This document shows positions 23,962 through 33,178 of a stretch of DNA of 58,528 nt, piece after piece (positions within the stretch are counted from its first letter, which is position 1; each line of letters opens with the position of its first letter). The notes under the pieces were generated by a model. The model had not been told where the DNA came from. It searched no databases and saw only the letters and a program-made list of their open reading frames with translations. The translations under genes and the position numbers were made by a program. This stretch comes from SIG636 sp045592105. Lineage in GTDB: Bacteria; Bacillota; Clostridia; Oscillospirales; CAG-382. The stretch is taken from contig JAZNUB010000046.1 in NCBI GenBank assembly GCA_045592105.1, positions 1 through 58,528 of the forward strand. The letters run 5' to 3'.

Positions 23962-24888
23962 ATGGCTATTACTGCTCAACAGGTTAATGATCTTCGTAAA
24001 AAGACCGGTATCGGCATGATGGAGTGCAAAAAGGCACTTGTTGAAGCTAACGGCGATGCTGATGAAGCTATAAAGATTCTCCGCGAAAAGGGCCTTGCTG
24101 TTGCCGCTAAAAAGGCAGACAGAGTTGCCGCTGAAGGCGTTGTTGACGTTATGAAGAGCGAAGACGGGCTTACCACCGCAGTTTTGGAAGTAAACTCTGA
24201 AACAGACTTCGTTGCTAAGAACGCTACGTTTAAGGCTTTCGTACGCGATATCCTCGCTACCATCATCAAGAACAAGCCCGCTACTCTTGAGGCTCTTCTT
24301 GACTGCACCATCGAGGGTGGTGAGCTTACGGTTGAACAGGCTCGTAAGGACAAGGTTTTCTCCATCGGTGAAAACATCACTATCCGTCGTTTCCAAATCA
24401 TCGAAGGTACTACCGGCAGCTATATTCACAACGCAGGCGCGCTTGCAGTTGTTGCTAAGTTTGATACCGACGTTGCTGCTTCCGCAGAGTTTGATGAATT
24501 TGCAAAGAACGTATGTATGCAGATAGCTGCTATGAACGCAAGCTACGTTTGCAGAGGTTGTGTTCCCGCAGAGGTTATCGAAAACGAGAAGGCTATACTT
24601 CTTGCTCAGATCTCTAACGACGAAGCTCTTGCCAGCAAGCCCGATGCAGTTAAGGAAAAGATGGTTGAAGGCAGAATCAACAAGTTCTACCAGACCGCTT
24701 GCCTTGTTGACCAGGCTTACGTTAAGGACGATTCCATCACCGTTGGCAAATACATTGAAGATACGGCTAAGGCTCTTGGCGGCAACATTAAGGTTGCTTC
24801 CTTCATCAAGCTTGAACGCGGCGAAGGCATTGAAAAGAGAGAAGACGATTTTGCGGCTGAAATTGACAAGCTCGTTAAAGGTCAGTAA
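23962..24888 (+). CDS. tsf: Translation elongation factor Ts
   Basis: 308 residues. It recharges EF-Tu with GTP. UBA-like N-terminal domain (VNDLRKKTGIGMMECKKALV) and the TDFVAKN motif (NSETDFVAKNATFKAFVRDI) are present, followed by the two core subdomains and a C-terminal helix with ERGEGIEKREDDFAAEI. ATG 23962 follows AAGAAAGGAATTTG. In many Firmicutes pyrH-frr follow; here a hairpin and an acetyltransferase gene come next. Confidence 0.95.
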   Translation: MAITAQQVNDLRKKTGIGMMECKKALVEANGDADEAIKILREKGLAVAAKKADRVAAEGVVDVMKSEDGLTTAVLEVNSETDFVAKNATFKAFVRDILATIIKNKPATLEALLDCTIEGGELTVEQARKDKVFSIGENITIRRFQIIEGTTGSYIHNAGALAVVAKFDTDVAASAEFDEFAKNVCMQIAAMNASYVCRGCVPAEVIENEKAILLAQISNDEALASKPDAVKEKMVEGRINKFYQTACLVDQAYVKDDSITVGKYIEDTAKALGGNIKVASFIKLERGEGIEKREDDFAAEIDKLVKGQ

Positions 24889-24908
24889 TTTCTAAATAAC
24901 AATTAATA

Positions 24909-24933
24909 GGGGCTTACGGAAAACCGTAAGCCC
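24909..24933 (+). terminator. Hairpin after tsf
   Basis: GGGCTTACGG-AAAA-CCGTAAGCCC is a strong stem, but only TTACGTTT follows, so termination is probably partial and the next gene may be read through. Confidence 0.5.
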
Positions 24934-24952
24934 TTACGTTTAGAGAGGTATT

Positions 24953-25435
24953 ATGGATATACGACACGCAACCAACGAAGATATAAGCGCTATTGCTTTG
25001 GTGGAAAGCCTTTGCTTCCCTGCGGCTGAGGCGGCAACGATTTCCTCCATAACCGATCGCGTTAATACATACCCTAAGCATTTTTGGCTGTGCTTTGTTG
25101 ACGGTGTGCTTGTTTCTTTTGTAAACGGGCTTTGCACGAACGCTAAAGACCTTACGGACGATATGTTTGAAAGCGCGGCTATACACGATGAAAACGGCGA
25201 ATGGCAAATGATATTTAGCGTTTGCACGCACCCAAGCTACACGGGCAAGGGCTTTGCAAGCGCAACGCTTAAGCGTGCTATTTCGGACTGTAGAAGGGAT
25301 AAACGCAAAGGCGTTGTGCTAACTTGCAAGGAAGCTCTGCTTCCCTTTTACGCGCGTTTTGGATTTATTAACGAAGGTGTTTCCAAATCCGAGCACGGGG
25401 GTGCGCGTTGGTATCAGATGCGCTTAACGTTTTAA
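24953..25435 (+). CDS. GNAT-family N-acetyltransferase
   Basis: 160 residues with the GNAT fold: IRHATNEDISAIALVESLCF at the start, a beta4 strand and acetyl-CoA loop in FSVCTHPSYTGKGFASATL (the Q/RxxGxG/A equivalent is YTGKGFA), and PFYARFGFINEG near the C-terminus. The pattern is of the arylalkylamine-acetyltransferase-like group (ESLCFPAAEAA). Acceptor unknown. It lies 20 nt after the tsf hairpin with its own AGAGGTATT site and ends at a strong terminator. Confidence 0.85.
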   Translation: MDIRHATNEDISAIALVESLCFPAAEAATISSITDRVNTYPKHFWLCFVDGVLVSFVNGLCTNAKDLTDDMFESAAIHDENGEWQMIFSVCTHPSYTGKGFASATLKRAISDCRRDKRKGVVLTCKEALLPFYARFGFINEGVSKSEHGGARWYQMRLTF

Positions 25436-25439
25436 ACCT

Positions 25440-25471
25440 GCAAGGCTTTCTTCTTAAAGCCTTGCTTTTTT
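25440..25471 (+). terminator. Rho-independent terminator
   Basis: GCAAGGCTTT-CTTCTT-AAAGCCTTGC followed by TTTTTT. Confidence 0.9.
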
Positions 25472-25557
25472 ATTGCACAAAACCTTCTTTTTTAACCGTA
25501 TAAAGCTATGTAAGAAAATGTAAATTTTTGGGCTTTAGTGTTTTAAAAGAAGGTATT

Positions 25558-26850
25558 ATGAAACGTTTGTTATTTTTAATTTTATCACTGTTACTTGTCG
25601 CAACTCAAGCTATCCCCGCAGTTACCAAAAGCAGAAAAGAGTTATACGTCTTTAATGAAAGCTCTAATTGCGAATTAAGCGATGAAGCGCCGCTTAGTAT
25701 GCACTGCACATCCGAAAGTAGTATGGAGCTATCCGATACAGATGCGCAATGCAAACCGATATATCCCCAAAAAAAGATACTTAACGTTAAATACATCAGC
25801 CAAGAGCCAAACTATCCCTGCGGTTGCGAGGGAGTTAGCGCTGTGATGCTTTTGGATTACCACGGCTTTAAAATAAGCGTTGACGAGTTTTTTGAGAACA
25901 CGCTTGACACCTTCCCTTTTACATACAACAAGCGCACAGACAGCTATTACGGCGAGGATATGGACAGGTATTACGTTGGCGACCCAACCACCGAGTTAGG
26001 AAAAGGCTGTTTTGCGCCTGTAATTAAAGCCGCCGTGGAAAAAGTTGTGCCTGATGAATACATAGCGGTTGTTGAACAGGGCTACACCGTTTCTGAGCTT
26101 GTGGAGGAATACGTAAAGAAACAAAACAAGCCGATATTGTTATGGGCAACCTCGTTAATGCGCTCTTCATACAAGGGTACTACTTGGCATATAAACAGAA
26201 CGGGCGGCACTTATAGCTTCCCTGCTTATATGCATTGTATGGTGCTTGTAGGATACAACGAAGCAGAACGCGTTTACTATTTCAATGACCCTTACAAAAG
26301 CAGGGGGCTTGTTGCCTACGATATGGAGCTGGTGGAAACAAGGTTTAAGGAGCTTGGAAGCCAAGCGTTGGCACTAATGCACCGAAACGATTATAAAGCC
26401 GAAAAAACAGACGTGTCACAAGGAATGGTTTACGCAATCAGAAACGCAGAAACAGGAAAATACGTAACCACTATTAACGGTGAAATTATAATACAAAGCA
26501 CTTTTAAAAACGATGCATCACAGCTTTTTGCCATACAGAAAAACAGTGACGGTAGCATTTGTTTTATAAACGTGAAAACAAATACAGCGCTTGCGGCTTC
26601 ATATTTAGATATTCAACTTGGCACTTGGCAAGCCAATATTTTTCAAAGCTTTGAAATAAGCTATGCGGGAAAAGGATTTATGCGGATAAGCTTGGCTAAA
26701 GACCCAAGCATAGCCCTTACCGTGTGCGGCAATTACAACGGAGAGGGCGGAAATGCAAATTCGTTATCGGGGAGCGTTTATCTAAGCAACGCAACCGAAA
26801 GCCACCTACTTTATGAATATTGGGAATTGGTTCCCGTTGAGATGCCTTAA
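25558..26850 (+). CDS. Secreted C39-like cysteine peptidase with ricin-type beta-trefoil domain
   Basis: 430 residues. Signal peptide 1-20 (LLFLILSLLLVATQAIPA). Peptidase_C39_2-type papain fold at about 75-265 with nucleophile candidate C90 in CGCEGVSAVMLLDYHG, H226 in YMHCMVLVGYNE and a D/N partner in YYFNDPYKSRG. The C-terminal 130 residues (YAIRNAETGKYVTT, SQLFAIQKNSDGSICFINV, FEISYAGKGFMRI) look like a ricin B-type carbohydrate-binding trefoil. Probable role: an extracellular peptidase, or in some family members a bacteriocin or adhesin-like factor, held on glycans. ATG 25558 follows GAAGGTATT. No export partner is needed beyond Sec. Confidence 0.75.
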   Translation: MKRLLFLILSLLLVATQAIPAVTKSRKELYVFNESSNCELSDEAPLSMHCTSESSMELSDTDAQCKPIYPQKKILNVKYISQEPNYPCGCEGVSAVMLLDYHGFKISVDEFFENTLDTFPFTYNKRTDSYYGEDMDRYYVGDPTTELGKGCFAPVIKAAVEKVVPDEYIAVVEQGYTVSELVEEYVKKQNKPILLWATSLMRSSYKGTTWHINRTGGTYSFPAYMHCMVLVGYNEAERVYYFNDPYKSRGLVAYDMELVETRFKELGSQALALMHRNDYKAEKTDVSQGMVYAIRNAETGKYVTTINGEIIIQSTFKNDASQLFAIQKNSDGSICFINVKTNTALAASYLDIQLGTWQANIFQSFEISYAGKGFMRISLAKDPSIALTVCGNYNGEGGNANSLSGSVYLSNATESHLLYEYWELVPVEMP

Positions 26851-26882
26851 ACGTAATTTTTAGCCTTTGTTGCTTATTTGTG

Positions 26883-26911
26883 TTGACAAAAGAGGACAAC
26901 AAGTGTAAAAT
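26883..26911 (+). promoter_or_regulatory. Sigma-A promoter of alaS
   Basis: TTGACA (26883-26888), 17 bp, TAAAAT (26906-26911). The leader would be only about 33 nt, too short for a T-box. Confidence 0.75.
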
Positions 26912-26950
26912 AAAGACTTGTAGAATTATATTGAAAGGTATATATAGAAA

Positions 26951-29590
26951 ATGAAAAGTGAATCTTTAAATGTGTTGAGGGAAAAATTTCTTTCCTTTTA
27001 TGAAAGCAAGGGGCATTTGCGCCTTAACTCCTTCCCTCTTGTTCCGCAAAACGACAAATCGCTTTTGCTTATAAACGCAGGCATGGCACCGCTTAAGCCC
27101 TATTTTACAGGCACGCAGATACCGCCCAGAAAGCGCGTTACCACCTGCCAAAAATGTATACGCACGCCTGATATCGAGCGTGTTGGTATCACCGCAAGGC
27201 ACGGCACTTTCTTTGAAATGCTGGGCAACTTTTCCTTTGGTGATTACTTCAAGGGCGAGGCTATTCCGTGGGCGTGGGAGTTTTTGACCAAAACGCTTGA
27301 GATACCGGAGGAAAGGCTTTCCGTTTCCGTTTATCTTGACGATGATGAAGCAAGAGATATTTGGCTTAAAACAGGTGTGCCCGCTGAACGCATATACAAG
27401 ATGGGCAAGGAAGACAACTTTTGGGAGATAGGCGCAGGTCCGTGCGGTCCCTGCTCTGAGATATATTTTGACCGTGGTGAAAAGTACGGTTGCGGTAGCC
27501 CCGATTGTAAGCCCGGCTGTGATTGTGACAGATTTATTGAAATATGGAACATAGTATTTACGCAGTTTGACGGTGACGGAAACGGTAACTACGAAAGGCT
27601 TGAGCATCCTAATATCGACACGGGTATGGGCCTTGAAAGGCTTGCGTGCGTTATGCAGGACGTAAACAACCTGTTTGAGGTTGATACCATCCGCAAGGTT
27701 ATGATGCGCGTTTGCGATATGGCAGGCGTTAGCTACGATGCGGGCAGCAGTAACAAGGATATATCGCTCCGCGTTGTTACGGACCATATCAGAAGCACGG
27801 TTTTCCTTATAAGCGATGGCGTTATCCCCTCCAACGAGGGCAGAGGCTACGTTTTGCGCCGTTTGCTTCGTAGAGCAGCAAGGCACGGTAGGCTTCTTAA
27901 CATAAACGGGCTGTTCCTTTCCGAGCTTGCAGACACAGTTATTGAGGAAAGCAAGGCAGGATACCCTGAGCTTGAGGAGAAGAAGGAATATATTAAAAAG
28001 GCTATCCGCATAGAGGAGGAGCGCTTTGCTCAGACTATTGACGCGGGTCTTAATATACTTGAAAAGCTAATGGACAAGGCTGTTGCCGACGGTAGCAACA
28101 AGATAAGCGGCGAGGATGCGTTTAAGCTTAACGACACCTTTGGTTTCCCGCTTGACCTAACGCGTGAGATAAGTGCTGAAAAAGGCATAAGCGTTGACGA
28201 GGAAGGCTTTGCCGCACTTATGAAGGAGCAGAAGGAGCGCGCACGCAAAGCAAGAAGCTTTGCTACCGACTATATGGGCGGTGGTGCTGACCTTGGTGAA
28301 ATTCTTGATAAAACCGTTAAGACAGAGTTTGTTGGCTACGGCTGTACCGATAGTGACGTTGAAATTGCTTATATTATAAAGGACACAGAGGCTGTTTCCG
28401 AAATCAGCGGCGGCAAAGCTGTTTTGGTGCTTGACAAAACGCCGTTCTATGCTGAAGCGGGCGGTCAGGTTGGTGATAGCGGTGTTATCACAACCGCCAC
28501 GGGCGTGTTTAAGGTAGAGGACACCAAGAAAACCCCCGATGGGCAGTATCTGCACTTTGGTGAACTTGCTGAGGGCGTTGTTTCTCTTGGCGCGGCAAAA
28601 GCATCCGTTTGCGCTTGTAGGCGCGCGGCTATTGCAAGAAACCACTCTGCCGCACACCTTTTACAAGCGGCTTTGCGTAAGGTGCTTGGCAACCATATAG
28701 AGCAAGCAGGCTCTTACGTGGACGAGCACAGGGTTAGGTTTGACTTTACTCATTTTTCTGCACTAACTGCGGATGAGCTTAAAGAGGTTGAACGCCTTGT
28801 AAACGAAGAAATCCTTAAGGGTGAGGATATATGCTGTAAAGAAATGCCCATTGACGAAGCTAAGGCTATGGGTGCTATGGCTTTGTTTGGCGAAAAATAC
28901 GGGGATGTTGTACGCGTTGTTAAGATGGGCAGCTTTTCTACCGAGCTTTGCGGCGGTACCCACCTTGATAACACGGCTAAGGCAGGTCTTTTCAGCATAG
29001 TAACCGAAAGCTCTGTTGCCGCAGGTGTTAGACGTATTGAGGGTATAACAGGCTTAAACGTTCTGCTTGAGATGAAGAAGGAGCAGGCTTTGATAGACGA
29101 GGTTGCTTCTGCGCTTAAAGCCGCTAACAAGGCGGAGCTTGTTCACAAGGCAGAAAGCGTTGTAAACGAAGCAAAGGCGCTTAAGAAGGAGCTTGATGCT
29201 CTTAATCAAAAAGCCGCACTTTCCAAGGTACAGGAGGCTTGCGACCGTGCTGAGGAAATCAAGGGCGTTAAGCTTGTAACGGCTTGCTTTGAAGGCTTGC
29301 CTTCCGAAGCGCTTAGGGCTGCGGCAGACACCGTTAAGGATAAGTACGCTTGCGCTGTATGCGTATTCGCTTCCACCGATGGCGGCAAGGTTAGCTTTGT
29401 TGCAGGCTGTGGCAAGGATGCGGTTGCTAAGGGCGCACACGCAGGGCTTATTCTTAAGGCTATTTCCCCCATTTGCAACGGCGGTGGCGGTGGCAGACCC
29501 GATAACGCAACCAGCGGCGGCAAAGATGCTTCTAAAGTGAATGAGGCTTTGGCGGCTGTAAACGCTGTTTTGGAAGCGCAAATCAAATAA
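26951..29590 (+). CDS. alaS: Alanyl-tRNA synthetase
   Basis: 879 residues, full length. Class II catalytic domain with motif 1-2 blocks (RVTTCQKCIRTPDIERVGIT, HGTFFEMLGNFSFGDYF) and motif 3 (GMGLERLACV). Editing domain with zinc/water ligands HSAAH (H565) and CGGTH (C667, H671). C-Ala domain ends in GGGGGRPDNATSGG. An additional Cys-rich stretch in the catalytic domain (YGCGSPDCKPGCDCDRF) may bind zinc, as seen in many clostridial enzymes. It charges tRNA-Ala and clears Ser/Gly mischarging. hinT follows 12 nt downstream. Confidence 0.96.
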   Translation: MKSESLNVLREKFLSFYESKGHLRLNSFPLVPQNDKSLLLINAGMAPLKPYFTGTQIPPRKRVTTCQKCIRTPDIERVGITARHGTFFEMLGNFSFGDYFKGEAIPWAWEFLTKTLEIPEERLSVSVYLDDDEARDIWLKTGVPAERIYKMGKEDNFWEIGAGPCGPCSEIYFDRGEKYGCGSPDCKPGCDCDRFIEIWNIVFTQFDGDGNGNYERLEHPNIDTGMGLERLACVMQDVNNLFEVDTIRKVMMRVCDMAGVSYDAGSSNKDISLRVVTDHIRSTVFLISDGVIPSNEGRGYVLRRLLRRAARHGRLLNINGLFLSELADTVIEESKAGYPELEEKKEYIKKAIRIEEERFAQTIDAGLNILEKLMDKAVADGSNKISGEDAFKLNDTFGFPLDLTREISAEKGISVDEEGFAALMKEQKERARKARSFATDYMGGGADLGEILDKTVKTEFVGYGCTDSDVEIAYIIKDTEAVSEISGGKAVLVLDKTPFYAEAGGQVGDSGVITTATGVFKVEDTKKTPDGQYLHFGELAEGVVSLGAAKASVCACRRAAIARNHSAAHLLQAALRKVLGNHIEQAGSYVDEHRVRFDFTHFSALTADELKEVERLVNEEILKGEDICCKEMPIDEAKAMGAMALFGEKYGDVVRVVKMGSFSTELCGGTHLDNTAKAGLFSIVTESSVAAGVRRIEGITGLNVLLEMKKEQALIDEVASALKAANKAELVHKAESVVNEAKALKKELDALNQKAALSKVQEACDRAEEIKGVKLVTACFEGLPSEALRAAADTVKDKYACAVCVFASTDGGKVSFVAGCGKDAVAKGAHAGLILKAISPICNGGGGGRPDNATSGGKDASKVNEALAAVNAVLEAQIK

Positions 29591-29602
29591 AAGGAGAAAT
29601 TT

Positions 29603-29941
29603 ATGGACTGCTTGTTTTGCAAAATAATAGATGGCTCTATCCCTTCCGCTAAGGTGTATGAGGACGATATGATGCTTGCTTTTAAGGACATTAATCCCCA
29701 AGCGCCCGTTCACGTTTTGCTTATACCAAAAAAGCACATCGCTTCTATTGATGCGGTTGATGCCGAAAACGTTGCATACGTTCAGCATATTTTCCTAAAG
29801 CTTCCCTCTATTGCGGCACAGCTTGGGCTTTCAAACGGGTACAGGGTTATCACCAACTGCGGTGACGACGGTTGCCAATCCGTAAAGCATTTACATTTCC
29901 ATGTGCTTGGCGGCAAAAAGTTAAATGAAAGCATGGCTTAA
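29603..29941 (+). CDS. hinT: HIT-family nucleoside phosphoramidase (HinT)
   Basis: 112 residues, usual size. DCLFCKIIDGSIPSAKVYED at the start with CxxC, the nucleotide-binding blocks DINPQAPVHVLLIPKKHI, and the catalytic histidine triad HLHFHVLGGKKL near the C-terminus. HinT hydrolyses adenosine 5'-phosphoramidates and lysyl/amino-acyl adenylates. Its location after alaS fits the idea of clearing adenylates made by aminoacyl-tRNA synthetases, though this is inference. RBS AAGGAGAAATTT. Confidence 0.93.
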   Translation: MDCLFCKIIDGSIPSAKVYEDDMMLAFKDINPQAPVHVLLIPKKHIASIDAVDAENVAYVQHIFLKLPSIAAQLGLSNGYRVITNCGDDGCQSVKHLHFHVLGGKKLNESMA

Positions 29942-29964
29942 ATAAAGCCTTAGAGGAATACGGA

Positions 29965-32139
29965 ATGTTAAGAAACAGACCTGCCGCCTTTTTGTGTCTG
30001 ATATTTTCAGCAGGCATGGCGGCGGGCCTGTTTTTAAAATATTGGGCTATTGCCGTATTTGTGGTGCCATTTGCAGTACTATTTATCTGCAAAAAGGGGT
30101 TTCGCAAGCGTTTTATACTGTTATTACTTACATTTGCGGCGTTGATTTGCGGCACTGTTTACGCGATGCTTCACACGGCGATTACAAAGCCACCTACACC
30201 CGAAGCTAACAAAGATTACTGCTTTACAGCGGCAGTTAAAAGCGTTTCTGTATATAGTGACAGTATCAGAGCAGAGCTTGATATACAAGACGAGAGCTGT
30301 GTTCTTAACGGACACAGTGCATATATGTATCTTTCATCGTGTACTCTTGAGCCGTGCGACGTTGTTAAAGTTTATGCAAGCGTTACCGAAAGCTCCGTTC
30401 GCGCAAAAAGCAACGGTGTTGATTACGTGGCGTACGGACGTTACGAGCTACAAGCCGACAAAAGGCCTGATGGGTGGTATTACAGCATCATTGCCTTTAG
30501 GCAAAAAGTGGGAAACCTTATTGAAGATACCTTTGACGGTGAAGCCGCAGGCTTTTACCGCGCGCTTATAACGGGCGACAGAAGCAAGGTTAGCCTTGAG
30601 GTGAACGCCTCCTTCTCGCGCTCAGGGATACTGCATATACTTGCGGTTTCAGGCCAGCATTTCTCAATTATAATAATAGGGCTATACCGCTTTTTAATGT
30701 CAGTTTTTAAGCACAAGAAAGCTTGCAGCGGTATTGCTTTGGGCGCGGCGCTTTTGTATACCCTGTTCACGGGCTTTTCTCCGTCGGTTACGCGTGCCGC
30801 CTTTATGTGCTGTGCGATTTTTGCCGCAAACATATTTAAAGAGAAAAGCGATTCGCTTATTAACCTTTCCGCTGTTTTGGTTATATTACTGCTGTATCGC
30901 CCTTATTCTATTATCAACCCAAGCCTTTTGCTTTCTTTTATAGCAACGGTTGGGATTATACTTACCTTAGACCAGCTTGATAGGTTCTATAGCAAAAGCA
31001 AGGTTAAAAAAGCCTTTAAATGGCTTATTACCCCCGCCGCTTTATCGGTTAGCACTTCCCTTTTCTGCATGCCTGTGTACCTGCTTGGGTTTGATTACGT
31101 TTCGCTATGCGCTCCGATAACCAACATATTTGCTAACGCGCTTGTTGGGCCCGCTATGGTATGCGCTATTGCAGCCTTGCCGTTTGATATGATAGGCATA
31201 GGCTTTATTGCTGAAATAGGCCAGTTTTTATTTGAAATTATCCGATATATTTCCGATACAGCCGCAGGCTTTAGGTTTTCTTGTATTTCCTTACACACGC
31301 CGCATATATGGCTTTTGATTATACCTTCAATAGCAACAGCCATCGCTTACGCCGCTTTGTATATTCGCAAAGGGCTTAAGGTTTTGGTGCTTTCGGCGGT
31401 ATCAATGGTGATTATATGCTTGTGTTGCCATGGCTTTATGCTTAACGACTATAAAAACGCGCCATTGCTTTATATAAGCGACAGCGTTAGGGATTGCTAT
31501 GCGTTCTACGCCGATAATGAGAGCTTTGTATTAATAGACGGTGGCGGTAACAGCGGCGCGGCAAACGGCGCGATGATTAACGGCTGCACATATCTTAACG
31601 CTTACGTTGTAACAGATTGCACCGATAGCGCATTGCTTCGCCTTAAGAAAACGCTTCCGTATACACCCGCAGAAACGGTGTATATACCTGAAAGCAACAG
31701 CGATACTGCCGCTGAAATAATTGATTATTGCAAGAACAACGGGTGCGAAATAAAGCTGTATAGCAAGAGCAAAGGCTTGTTTATTGCGGATATTTGCGTA
31801 TACGGCGGTAATTCCGAGGAAACGGAAAGCGCGTTTTTGATAAAAGGCGCGGTTGGAAACGGCACGGTTGCCGTTTTTGGCAGAGGTGAAGGCATCACAA
31901 AGGACGTATGGGAGCGCTGTGACACGCTTGTTATCACACGCGCTTGCACCAATTCCCCGTGTGACCCGAATTTACTGCCGTTAAGCTGTAACAAAGCTTA
32001 CGTTTACAAAAACGATAAAAGCTTTTTAACAAGCTACATTAAAAATACAGAAACAGCAAACGAGATAAAGCTATATAGCAACAGCTTGTTATTGCGCTTT
32101 GGCAAGACCGAAGTTTACGAGGTAAAATCAGATGAATGA
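29965..32139 (+). CDS. comEC: ComEC/Rec2-family DNA uptake channel protein with degenerate nuclease domain
   Basis: 724 residues. N-terminal helices; an OB-like DUF4131 region (about 70-175); the competence membrane domain with the signature LHILAVSGQHFSII at about 223-236 and FSPSVTRAAFMCC; and a C-terminal metallo-beta-lactamase-like part from about 500. This last part keeps the fold start (DNESFVLIDGGGNSGAANGA) but where HxHxDH belongs the text reads AYVVTDCTDSALLRL, with no metal-binding histidines. Transport of transformed DNA may still work; the nuclease cannot be canonical. holA overlaps its end by 8 nt, a common linkage in Firmicutes. Confidence 0.88.
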   Translation: MLRNRPAAFLCLIFSAGMAAGLFLKYWAIAVFVVPFAVLFICKKGFRKRFILLLLTFAALICGTVYAMLHTAITKPPTPEANKDYCFTAAVKSVSVYSDSIRAELDIQDESCVLNGHSAYMYLSSCTLEPCDVVKVYASVTESSVRAKSNGVDYVAYGRYELQADKRPDGWYYSIIAFRQKVGNLIEDTFDGEAAGFYRALITGDRSKVSLEVNASFSRSGILHILAVSGQHFSIIIIGLYRFLMSVFKHKKACSGIALGAALLYTLFTGFSPSVTRAAFMCCAIFAANIFKEKSDSLINLSAVLVILLLYRPYSIINPSLLLSFIATVGIILTLDQLDRFYSKSKVKKAFKWLITPAALSVSTSLFCMPVYLLGFDYVSLCAPITNIFANALVGPAMVCAIAALPFDMIGIGFIAEIGQFLFEIIRYISDTAAGFRFSCISLHTPHIWLLIIPSIATAIAYAALYIRKGLKVLVLSAVSMVIICLCCHGFMLNDYKNAPLLYISDSVRDCYAFYADNESFVLIDGGGNSGAANGAMINGCTYLNAYVVTDCTDSALLRLKKTLPYTPAETVYIPESNSDTAAEIIDYCKNNGCEIKLYSKSKGLFIADICVYGGNSEETESAFLIKGAVGNGTVAVFGRGEGITKDVWERCDTLVITRACTNSPCDPNLLPLSCNKAYVYKNDKSFLTSYIKNTETANEIKLYSNSLLLRFGKTEVYEVKSDE

Positions 32140-33178
32140 CGACGTTTTAAAAAAACATATAAAAGACGAAACGAAGGGTGTGTGCTACCTATTTTGCGGT
32201 GATGAAGAATACACCAAGGACCACTATATAAAACAGCTTTTAAAGCGTGTTGAAGCGTTGCCAATGCCGGAGTTTAATCTTGTTAGCTTCAACGAAAAAA
32301 GCTTTTCTCCTCACGCGCTTGCGGCGGCGTTGGAGGATTTGCCGTATATGTCCGATTACAAGCTGGTGATTATCAGCGATGCTAACCTGATAAAGCTTAC
32401 GGAAGCTACCGTTAGTGAGATATGCGAAGTGCTTGACGGCATCCCCGAATACGCAAACGTGCTTTTTGCCGCAAGGAAAGGCGAGCTTTCTGCAAAGCTG
32501 CTTGCCAAAAAAGAAAAAGCGCCTGTTAGCGCACTTATTGACTATATAGATAAAAACGGGCTTGTTGTAAACTTTGAAACTCAAACAGGTGCAAAGCTTA
32601 AAAAGTGGGTTAAACGCCATTTTGAGGTGGCAAACACACCCATAAGCGATGAAGCCTTGGAGCATATTATAGCCCTATGCGGCGAGGATATGTATACCCT
32701 GCACGGAGAGGCAGGAAAGCTTATTGCATACTGCCACGGCAGAAGCGTTGAGCGTAGTGACGTGGACAAGGTGTGCTGTGCAAACGAAAGCTTTCGTGTT
32801 TTTGACCTTACAAAAGCACTTACCGCCGGCAACACACAAGCCGTACACGAAATATATAACGGGCTCATAAAAAGCGGCTCTTCTCCGTTTATGATTATCA
32901 ACCTTCTTTCCTCCTGCATAACGGATATGACAGTTGTTAAATCCGGCTTAGAATCGGGCAAAACGATACAGGAGATAGCAAAAACGCTTAAAACCTTTGA
33001 TTGGGCGGTGCGAAACTATATTCCCTACGTTAAGCGCACAAGCTACAGCTATCTGGAGTATGCCGCTTCAAAATGTAACGAGTGCGCGCTTGCCTTAAAA
33101 AGCTACCGCACCGATGCCGCTTGCGATATTGAGTTTTTCCTGTTAAAGCTTGCAGCCTATGAAAAAGATACCGCTTAA
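32132..33178 (+). CDS. holA: DNA polymerase III subunit delta
   Basis: 348 residues. Clamp-loader delta subunit of the AAA+ type without a functional P-loop: N-terminal CYLFCGDEEYTKDHYIKQLL, VSFNEKSFSPHALAAALEDL, LPYMSDYKLVIISDANL, then the lid (ISDEALEHIIALCGEDMYTL, EAGKLIAYCHGR) and a C-terminal collar domain (INLLSSCITDMTVVKSGLES). It opens the beta clamp at primed sites. Start overlaps comEC by 8 nt; its end overlaps the next gene by 20 nt. Confidence 0.9.
   Translation: MNDDVLKKHIKDETKGVCYLFCGDEEYTKDHYIKQLLKRVEALPMPEFNLVSFNEKSFSPHALAAALEDLPYMSDYKLVIISDANLIKLTEATVSEICEVLDGIPEYANVLFAARKGELSAKLLAKKEKAPVSALIDYIDKNGLVVNFETQTGAKLKKWVKRHFEVANTPISDEALEHIIALCGEDMYTLHGEAGKLIAYCHGRSVERSDVDKVCCANESFRVFDLTKALTAGNTQAVHEIYNGLIKSGSSPFMIINLLSSCITDMTVVKSGLESGKTIQEIAKTLKTFDWAVRNYIPYVKRTSYSYLEYAASKCNECALALKSYRTDAACDIEFFLLKLAAYEKDTA

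Noticed and set aside
26906..26950. T-box leader upstream of alaS
   Set aside because: The leader is about 33 nt, far below T-box size, with no specifier or terminator stem.
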